A stretch of 64,000 nt of DNA from Monocercomonoides exilis (lineage: Eukaryota; Preaxostyla; Oxymonadida; Polymastigidae), in NCBI GenBank assembly GCA_001643675.2, contig LSRY02000044.1, positions 753,501 to 817,500 on the forward strand, in the 5' to 3' direction. The notes under the pieces are model-generated. The model did not search any database, had not been told where the DNA came from, and was given only the letters and a program-made list of their open reading frames with translations. Of this stretch, positions 57,141-64,000 are shown piece by piece (the stretch's first letter is position 1; each line of letters starts with the position of its first letter). The position numbers were made by a program, and so were the translations under genes.

Positions 57141-59670
57141 ATTGAAGAAGAAGAAGAATAAGGAAAAGAAGATTACGACAGCTGAGAGGATGACAATGCT
57201 GATGATGCATGACAAGACATCGACCCCTTTTCCCTTCCCTTACTCTGCCGTGCCATTGGCTTGTGGAACTGCTCCACACGCTGCCCGTTCCCCAGCAGCA
57301 CCCCCAAAGCAGATTGGCCGACCCACCTCGTTCGCATTACAGCTGCCGCCCCACGAGCTGCACCAGCATCATCACCATCCGGAACAGCACCCACAGCCGA
57401 CTGCACCAGCATCAACACTTCGATTCAGCCCTGCCCCCGTTGACACACACGAAAGCACCTGCACCTGATCGTCCAGCGCAGGCTGACTGTCTTCACAACT
57501 GAGCTGTTCTGTGACAGGAATGGAGGAGATCTGCAGTTGGCAGCATCGCACACATCTTGATGCATCAGATACCGTGTGAAGAAATCGTTGGTCTGGAACA
57601 CATCCAGTATAGATGTAAATGATGGCAGAAAGCACCTCGACAGATGGGATGCATCTCAGAAGGATTGTTGCGACAGCGCCTGTGACGTCTGCGGATAGCA
57701 CACACACACACAGAGAGAAAAGAGATTCCAGCTCTGAATTTGTGATGCACCTGATATCGTTGACGAAAAAGCCAATGCATCACCAGAACATATGGCATCA
57801 TATAACGTCTTCATTGCCTCCTTTCATCATTTTTTCTTCTGCCCAGTTGTTATTCAGCAGAATCCCCAGAGACACAGACGCATCTGCCACTCCCATCTTT
57901 GACTGTATCTTCTCAAGCTCCACCAAAAAACATCTTGATCTTCATCTCCTCTGCCCTTTCAAGCACCGTGTCAAAGAGCAAGAAGAATGACAGCTTATCT
58001 TCGTTGAATTCCTCCCTCACAAACCTCCCAAACAGCCACATCTCTGCAATGTTCCACTAGAATGGCTTCTCCCCCGTGGATCATCACCTTCCTGATTGTC
58101 TCGCCCTTCTTCTGATTCTCAATCGCCTCCTTGAACAGCGCCTTCTGCTCGCATGTAGTCTGCTTATTCACTTTCAACAGCTCCATCAGCATCTTCATTT
58201 TCGTTCTCCATCTTGTTCATCATCTGCTGCACCGTTGCATCTGCTCTTCCACCACCTCCTCCACCATCGCTGTTTATTTTTCTCGCAACACTCACCCTGC
58301 TCCCCACTTTTGCAACAACCCCATTCCCATTCAGGTCTGGCCCAAGAATCACAGCACTTCCATTTTTGTTGATCTCTGTTAACTTCTCCTTGCACTTTTC
58401 GCACAGCCCCAACGGCAGAATCAACAAAGCCAAAGATGGAACCACCCCATTATACGCACAAATTAATGAAGAAGATATGGCAATTGTAACCTCCCCTCCG
58501 ACCAGCCAGTTTCCACTTGCCATCCACGCTCACCACTCCTCCTTGCTGTGCCTAGCACTTCTTCTCCTTCACCTGCTTCACCTGCTTCACCTCTGTGTTG
58601 TGCTTCTCGCTCAGCTCCAGAATCTTCCTCTGATTCATCCAGATGATATTGGCCTTCTCCTCCATCTGCTCTGCCAGCCCGCTCATCCGATTCGCCTCCT
58701 TTTCCTTTCCAACTTCTTCTTCTTATCTTTCTTCCAGCAAATTCGGCACAATCGCTTCAGGCGACAGAACCACATCTTCCATCATCAGCCCCTCAGCCCC
58801 ACCGCCTCCAGCACCATCTCCGCAATCTCTCCCACTTCATTCACTGCAACCATCCCCCTCCTCATTTTGTTGTCCAGCTTCATCACTCCGCATGCCTCGA
58901 CTGCTTCTATCTGTTCAATAGCCATTCAATGGCCAATGAAGCCAGTGATGAATCAGGCGGATTGCAGATTGGCAGGAACGCATCCACATTTACCGCTGTT
59001 AATAACTGCTTCTTCGACGACTTCTTTCTCGGCAAGTCCTCAAGAAACGGGAGCATAGCCAGAAGTGGAATGGAAAGCATCACACATTGAACGGGCACAG
59101 CACGTTCTGTTCAGCTGAGCACAGCAAGCCAACATTGAAACCTCTGAGTGCTTGCAGAAGTGATTGAAGTGATTGCGAAGATGGAAGCGACAACAACACA
59201 GCTGCCCAAAGCACGTCAGTCCTCAGCCACCTCACGTTGTGGTAAAGTTTTTTGTCTAACGTAAAAGATGCAGCTACAACAGATTCATCCGAAGGGTCGA
59301 CTGTATGTGTGGTGGATGGAGATGACTGCTCATCCCCTTCTGCCTTCTTCTCCTCGTTTCTCCGCCTCCGGAATGGAAAGGCAGATCAAAGCGCTGCTTC
59401 AGTAGAAAAAGATGAGGACAAGGAAGTGATAAAGGTTCATGGCGAAGCGACTACTGCTGCTCATGACCAGCCTCCATGAGCCTTTGCATATTCACCATCA
59501 CGTCAATCTGCAGCTCCTTCGATTACAGAAACACAGTATTCACATCAGGATCAGAAATATCGATCAGCCACCAATGCTCGCAGTTTTCGAGCTATGTGAA
59601 CATTTAAAACATTATTTCTCCTTGTTATGTCTTAAAGTGAAAAGAGAAAAAAATGAGCAAAAATTATAAA
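57141..59670 (-). pseudogene. GC-richer region with broken coding remnants
   Basis: GC content rises above the AT-rich flanks and several - strand frames look formerly coding, but stops and frame shifts break them up. Examples are 57995-58198 (EQKALFKEAIENQKKGETIR, then KVMIHGGEAILVEH), the stretch just downstream (NEDKLSFFLLFDTVLERAEE), 58164-58523 (LTEINKNGSAVILGPDLNGN) and near 58800-58960 (VMKLDNKMRRGMVAVNEVGE). No family could be assigned. Reading it as a single decayed gene is a guess; it might be several fragments or a spliced gene I cannot rebuild. + strand ORFs here look like shadows. Confidence 0.35.
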
Positions 59671-60540
59671 TGAAAATAACCTCGACAAAAGATGTGATTA
59701 TCATTTTTTTGAATAAAATCACAAAAGGATCATTTTGAGTTTTTAATATCAATTCCTTTTGATATCTAAATGCACACTATATTCAGTTTTTAAGTAACAC
59801 AAGAAATCGATATATTTATTAAAATTCTTTTATAAAATTTTTCATTCATGAGCATTAAAATGTTTATATTTTCATAATCATTAACTTTCAAAAAATTTCA
59901 TCAAGATACACCACTTTTCACTTTTTTATTTTTCAACACTTTGAAATGTTTAAAAATTTGTTATTATTCAAAAAATTAAAATGAATCTTCAAACTGATGA
60001 TATGAAAATGAAAGAATAAAAACTTATCATAAGTTTGTTTCAAATATCAACAAATAGATATTTTTTAAATAAAATAATGAAAAGTTAGTTAAAAGTTTAT
60101 ATGAAATAAATGAAATTGAAGCTTTATATTCTATAATTTGTCTTATAAATAACAATAAGAAATAAAGAACCATATATGATGGGAACGGAATGATCAATGT
60201 TTATTGATCATTTGTGATCTTTTGTGGGACAAAATTAAAGTCGAGGAACTTTTCAAAAAAATTTTGCCATATAATTATATTTTGCTTTGTCACTGTTTGT
60301 TTTTGTTTTGTCAATTATTTATTAACTGTTTTGCAAAAATCAGAAAACTTTGATAATAAAAACGCAGTGAGACAGGTTTGCTCTGAGATAATGAGAATTG
60401 ATCACGATTAATGGGCGGTTTGAGTGAAAACTTCGCTTTCCGCAAAATGACATGGAAAAAGAGGCGAGAAAAAACTCAACAATAACATTAAAAATAGTTT
60501 TATAAAATAATGCATTGTCCGCTTCACTTCACCACCGACT
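59671..60540. other. AT-rich spacer
   Basis: About 870 bases, strongly AT-rich, with no supported gene, ending abruptly at a GC-rich block. Confidence 0.55.
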
Positions 60541-60790
60541 TCGCCTTTTGCCATTGTCTCAAAAACCAGAGGGCAGGGGACATTGCCCCTCGGAGCTCTC
60601 ACCTGCAGTCCGTGCAGGGGTCCGGTGAGGCGAGTAATCTTGGAGCAGAAAGAAAAACCACTCTCACTTCATCGAGGCGTGGAAAAGAAAACTGCATGTG
60701 ATTTGCTCTGCCTCACGCTCTTCTGCTGATCCAGCAGAGCTATCCGCTCTCCACACGCTGTGTGGGCTAATCTGACTCTTCACTTTGCAA
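60541..60790. other. GC-rich hairpin cluster, possible structured RNA or element end
   Basis: A compact GC-rich block in an AT-rich setting with several stem-loops. CTCACC (60598) pairs with GGTGAG (60624-60629) around an inner CCTGCA/TGCAGG stem. TCTGCTG-ATC-CAGCAGA lies at 60722-60738. CCACAC-GCT-GTGTGG lies at 60751-60765. A weaker GGGCA/TGCCC pair occurs near 60571-60588. I compared it by eye with tRNA, SRP, RNase P and spliceosomal snRNA landmarks and found no convincing match. It could be a non-coding RNA gene, a recombination site array, or the end of a mobile element linked to the recombinase downstream. Confidence 0.4.
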
Positions 60791-60862
60791 ATCGTTCATA
60801 AACAAATCAAGGAGGAGGATTATTCATAAAACTTTCAATTCATTCCATATTTCTTCATCCAC

Positions 60863-60877
60863 GGTTAGGGTTAGGGT
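60863..60877 (+). repeat. Interstitial telomere-like tract
   Basis: GGTTAGGGTTAGGGT, two and a half TTAGGG units, the repeat used at oxymonad and most eukaryotic telomeres. It lies 211 bp upstream of the recombinase start codon. Confidence 0.6.
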
Positions 60878-61087
60878 CACCAACGTGGGGTAAAACCCTG
60901 GAATTAAAGAGAATTAAGAGTCCAAACATGTTGATATTATGATATTTTTACATTATTTTCGTTAATCTAAACAATTCAAGCATTTTCGAAAAAATGTTCC
61001 AAAAATGACTTTTTCGCAACATGATCTAAACATAACCATAACAAATATTTTCAAGAGTAAATTTGAAATATTTATTCGTTGCACGAA

Positions 61088-63440
61088 ATGGAATCTGTTT
61101 TGACACCTCAGCTTTCGAAGGAATCGAATTTTTCAATTTTGACTCCCGTCTTATCCAAAGAATTACCTTCATCTGTTAACGATGAACAGAATAATACGCA
61201 AAATAATGCTTTTCTTGTTTGTAATTTTTCTTTCACATTATTCACATTAATCAAATTATGAAACAAAACAAAACACAACATTTTACAGAATGAAAATGAT
61301 GATGTTCACACCGCATGTGTCGAAAATAATGATAAAAAACAAATTCAAAATGTTTGAGTATTTTTGAATATTTTTGCAATTAAATTGTTTTTACACTTTT
61401 TTTGTGCATTTTTACCAACAGAACTCACAACATCATATGTTAAAAAATACTTCTATTGATACATCTTCTCAGTCTGATGATGATTTTATTAGAAGAGAAG
61501 ATGTTTGCAATCAAATGTTGCAATTCATGAAACAAATATTAACACCAAAAAACAAACACTCACTTCAAACCTCTTCTCCACTTTTATCTTCGCTTTCTTC
61601 TTCATGCGTTTCTTCTCCGGCATCAGACTCAATGCATTCTTCCTGCAGATGTGGACTGAAAAAAAGAAAAACACAAGAAAAAATATATAATAAAACAAAT
61701 GAAAAAGAAATATCACATCTTTCATTTTCTTCTTCTTCTCCTTCTTTTGATATCACATCAACTCCCACAACAAATAGAAAAATATATGAAAAATGCTTTT
61801 TGTTTGAACATAATACTCCACATGTTGAAACAATAAGTATTGAAAATCAAGTGTATGAAAACAAAACAAAAGAAAAAACAAAAGAAAATGATGATGATTC
61901 GGAAGAGTCATTCATTAGCGACAGTTCGGAAGAAGAAGAACTTGAAGATGAAATATTCCCACTTGATGAGAATCTCAAAATAAAAACATTAAATGAAAAT
62001 GAACTTGCAAAAGTATTATCAAACCTTGATCAGAACCAAGATCAAGACGAGGTACTCACAACACAAACGTCACAACATCAAAAAAGTCTCACATCTCATT
62101 CAAATTCAAATTCTTCACAATCCTCAGCTTCATCCAGCACATTATTCACTTCACCTTCACTGATCGTTGAAGAAACATCAGCTCAATCACAAAGCTTCTT
62201 TCCACCTCTTCCCCCTCCTCTCACTTCTCCATCCTCAACTGAATGGCTATGCGAATCATCAAAGTACTGGAGGCCCACAAGAATGGATCTTGCTGCGCTC
62301 CGAGTGGGGACAGAAAAAGCAAGAGAGTATCTTCAACCTGCTCCCCTCTGGTCAGAAGCTACCAGAAGAAAGCATGCGTGGGTGGAGAGGCTGCTTGGAA
62401 GATGGAGTTTACTGATTAAGTATCCTGTGTGGCCTCTGCATCCCCTCATTGGGAGAGGGTTTGTGCTGTTCCTGAGCAAGGAGTGCGCATATTCTCTCAC
62501 ATCCATCATCCATGTGATAGTTCCGTCAGTCAAAAGAATAAACATTGCTAAAAGAGGAAAGAAACTGAATAAGCAAACAATTGCAGCGATGAACGATGGA
62601 ATTCGCTTTCTCCGAACTCAGAAGGATGTGAAAGTGAAAGGAAAGGAAAGAGAGCCAGCATTGATCCAAGATGTTAAGAGAATTATCCACTTCATTCCAA
62701 ACTATTTCAGGCACAAAGAGATGGAGGCTTCTTTGTACCTGATTGCCGTGCAAACTGGGGCACGAGCAATCACTGTGTCCAGCATGCTTCTCTCTGATAT
62801 TATGAGGGTGACAATATCAGAGGAAACAAAGAAGATTCTGTGCACCTTGCGGTACAACAGAACAAAGGGAAGTTCCACATGGGGGCATGAAGTTACAATA
62901 GAAGGAGATGAAGAGAAGGAAGATGATGGAGATGCTGTATTCTGGTTTTCCAAGTACTTGAAGAAAAGTACTGGAGTGAAGTTGTCGGAGTGGATGGAGA
63001 AGAGCAACGCAGTTGACAAATCCAAGCCAGTATGGCCACTGTCGACTGATGCAATGAGGGAACGCTTCAAAGAGAGAGCGAAAAACGCCGGTTATCCGCG
63101 CTCTCTTTTCAGCTTCCACTCCTTGCGGAGTGGATTCATCTGCTCTGCTCTGATAAAGAGCAAGAGCGACCCTCAAGCACAGAAGGCAGTTTTAGAAAGC
63201 ACCGCACTCATCGCGGGCTGGGTGCCATACAGGCTAGCCCAGATGGGATACATCAAAAAGGTTGCGAGGAGAGCACTGGCGTCGACGAGGCTTTTGTCAG
63301 AAACGGAAGACGGAGCACAGCCAGACATGGACAGAACGTTGTTTGGTCTTGAAGCTTTTCATGGAATATTTTTCAAGAACTTTGAAGAAAGAAATAAAGA
63401 TCCATATAAAGAATTTATGAAAGAGAAAAAGAAAGAATGA
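61088..63440 (+). CDS. Tyrosine recombinase (Crypton-like), three exons
   Basis: Exons join(61088..61216,61289..61351,61422..63440), about 736 residues; introns of 72 and 70 bp have GTTTG donors and fit in phase. The first 280 residues are Ser/Glu-rich and disordered. From about residue 290 comes a core-binding-like helical region (MDLAALRVGTEKAREYLQP, HPLIGRGFVLFLSKECAYS), then the catalytic fold: Arg512 in VQTGARAITVSS, a Lys-bearing beta hairpin (LRYNRTKGSSTWGHE), the box II HxxR in FSFHSLRSGF (His630, Arg633), and AGW (662-664) followed by Tyr674 in QMGYIKK as the probable nucleophile. All key residues appear intact. Tyrosine recombinases cut and rejoin DNA through a phosphotyrosine link; eukaryotic examples are Cryptons and DIRS elements. 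No reverse transcriptase was seen, favouring a Crypton-like type or a domesticated gene. Confidence 0.78.
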
Positions 63441-63856
63441 ACACATTCTTAGAAACAGAAAGAAAACCAGATGCAAGAATGACAAGATATATCCAAGATG
63501 GATCGTGGATGATGTGCGAAAAGAATGAAGAATTGAAAGAATACATAAAAGCGAAATATCAAACGATGAAAAAATATAATGAAGAGAAACAAACCTTCAA
63601 ATATTGCGCATCTTCTGATGTCTTCTGTACACGAATGTATTTGAAGGAACAGCTACGCAACAATAAAACGACCGCAGAAGAAGCAGCAGCAGAATTCACA
63701 GCATTAGCGGAAGAAAGAGCGTCGAAAGTTAAAGTCAGAAAATATGAGAAAAGAAGAACAAAAGAAGACAATCAGTTGAAAGAAAAAGATAATATTGAAG
63801 AGAAAGAGAGAGAGAGAAAGAAACATCAGAAAAAGAAATGGATGAAAAAACATTAA
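63437..63856 (+). CDS. Small basic/charged protein overlapping the recombinase stop
   Basis: ORF of 139 residues whose ATG shares four bases (ATGA) with the stop of the tyrosine recombinase. It reads MNTFLETERKPDARMTRYIQ, SWMMCEKNEELKEYIKAKYQ, ASSDVFCTRMYLKEQLRNN, then an Ala/Glu helix and a Lys/Arg-rich tail ending KKKWMKKH. The first 90 residues look like normal protein rather than repeat. No family recognised. It could be a second cistron of a mobile element, translated by re-initiation, by frameshift as a C-terminal extension of the recombinase, or from its own mRNA. Confidence 0.55.
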   Translation: MNTFLETERKPDARMTRYIQDGSWMMCEKNEELKEYIKAKYQTMKKYNEEKQTFKYCASSDVFCTRMYLKEQLRNNKTTAEEAAAEFTALAEERASKVKVRKYEKRRTKEDNQLKEKDNIEEKERERKKHQKKKWMKKH

Positions 63857-64000
63857 CATTCAAAAACAGAAAAATAAATGAAAAGAACAACGTTTGTTGA
63901 TTTCAATTACGAGAAGAAGATGATGAAAAAGTCAAGAGAATGCATGTGGAGGAAAATAAATAAGTTGCAGAAATTAACAAAGTGTTTTCATTTCGATCAT
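63857..64000. other. Window end
   Basis: AT-rich sequence after the small ORF. No further feature was seen. Confidence 0.4.

Noticed and set aside
57619-59058. + strand ORFs of 90-280 codons in the GC-richer region
   Set aside because: Composition rich in His/Leu/Ser, no domains, and opposite more protein-like - strand frames.
60541-60790. tRNA, SRP RNA, RNase P RNA or U3 snoRNA in the hairpin cluster
   Set aside because: The - strand contains GAGCGTGAGGC, similar to U3 box B, but the other U3 boxes and 5' end are missing; no tRNA A/B boxes or SRP/RNase P cores were found.
1-64000. CRISPR arrays, bacterial operons, or alternative stop-codon code
   Set aside because: No spaced direct repeats; genes have spliceosomal introns; TAA, TAG and TGA all terminate plausible genes.

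Overview
The window looks like nuclear DNA of a protist, most probably an oxymonad (Preaxostyla) related to Monocercomonoides or Blattamonas. This is an inference from several features: short spliceosomal introns (about 44-290 bp) with GTATG, GTTTG or GTGTG donors; compact gene spacing; AT-rich spacers; very long Ser and Glu/Lys triplet-repeat coding; a giant beta-helix membrane protein with a degenerate kinase tail; and a cysteine-synthesis pair of bacterial type. TAA, TAG and TGA all end genes, so the code appears standard. I rebuilt the exon joins by hand; each accepted join keeps reading phase, and most restore a recognisable motif.

Layout. 1-1008: 3' part of cysteine synthase (+). 1737-3939: arginyl-tRNA synthetase (-). 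4122-5072: small coiled-coil protein (+). 6262-12372: PHD-finger protein with a 1,700-residue low-complexity tail (-). 13546-23841: 3,431-residue secreted-side beta-helix protein with one membrane span and a pseudokinase-like end (-). 24388-26142: poorly resolved exons and a poly-Ser protein (+). 26533-31254: LRR/coiled-coil protein resembling XRRA1 (+). 31255-34114: AT-rich gap holding MITE-like inverted-repeat elements. 34115-39068: six-exon coiled-coil RING protein (-). 39246-41231: divergent GLE1-like mRNA export factor (-). 41935-43723: eight-span tetraspanin-like protein (+). 43912-45241: small LRR protein (+). 45485-47466: C2-domain protein (+). 47925-51460: serine acetyltransferase with a membrane anchor and a huge tail (+).

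52038-53485 is a decayed ABCC-type ABC transporter (-). 53905-54460 holds the last exons of an unassigned gene (-). 54999-56446 is an alpha-helical repeat protein (+). 56447-60800 is low-complexity, decayed and AT-rich sequence ending in a GC-rich hairpin cluster, followed by a short TTAGGG-type tract. 61088-63440 is an intron-bearing tyrosine recombinase whose stop codon overlaps the start of a second basic ORF (63437-63856).

Functional links. Cysteine synthase and serine acetyltransferase are consecutive enzymes of cysteine synthesis. The PHD, GLE1-like and RING proteins suggest chromatin, mRNA export and ubiquitin roles. The LRR, C2 and tetraspanin-like proteins may be cytoskeletal or membrane components. 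The best candidates for something undescribed are the recombinase/second-ORF unit with its upstream hairpin cluster, the giant beta-helix pseudokinase receptor, and the acetyltransferase fusion. No rRNA, tRNA or CRISPR was seen.
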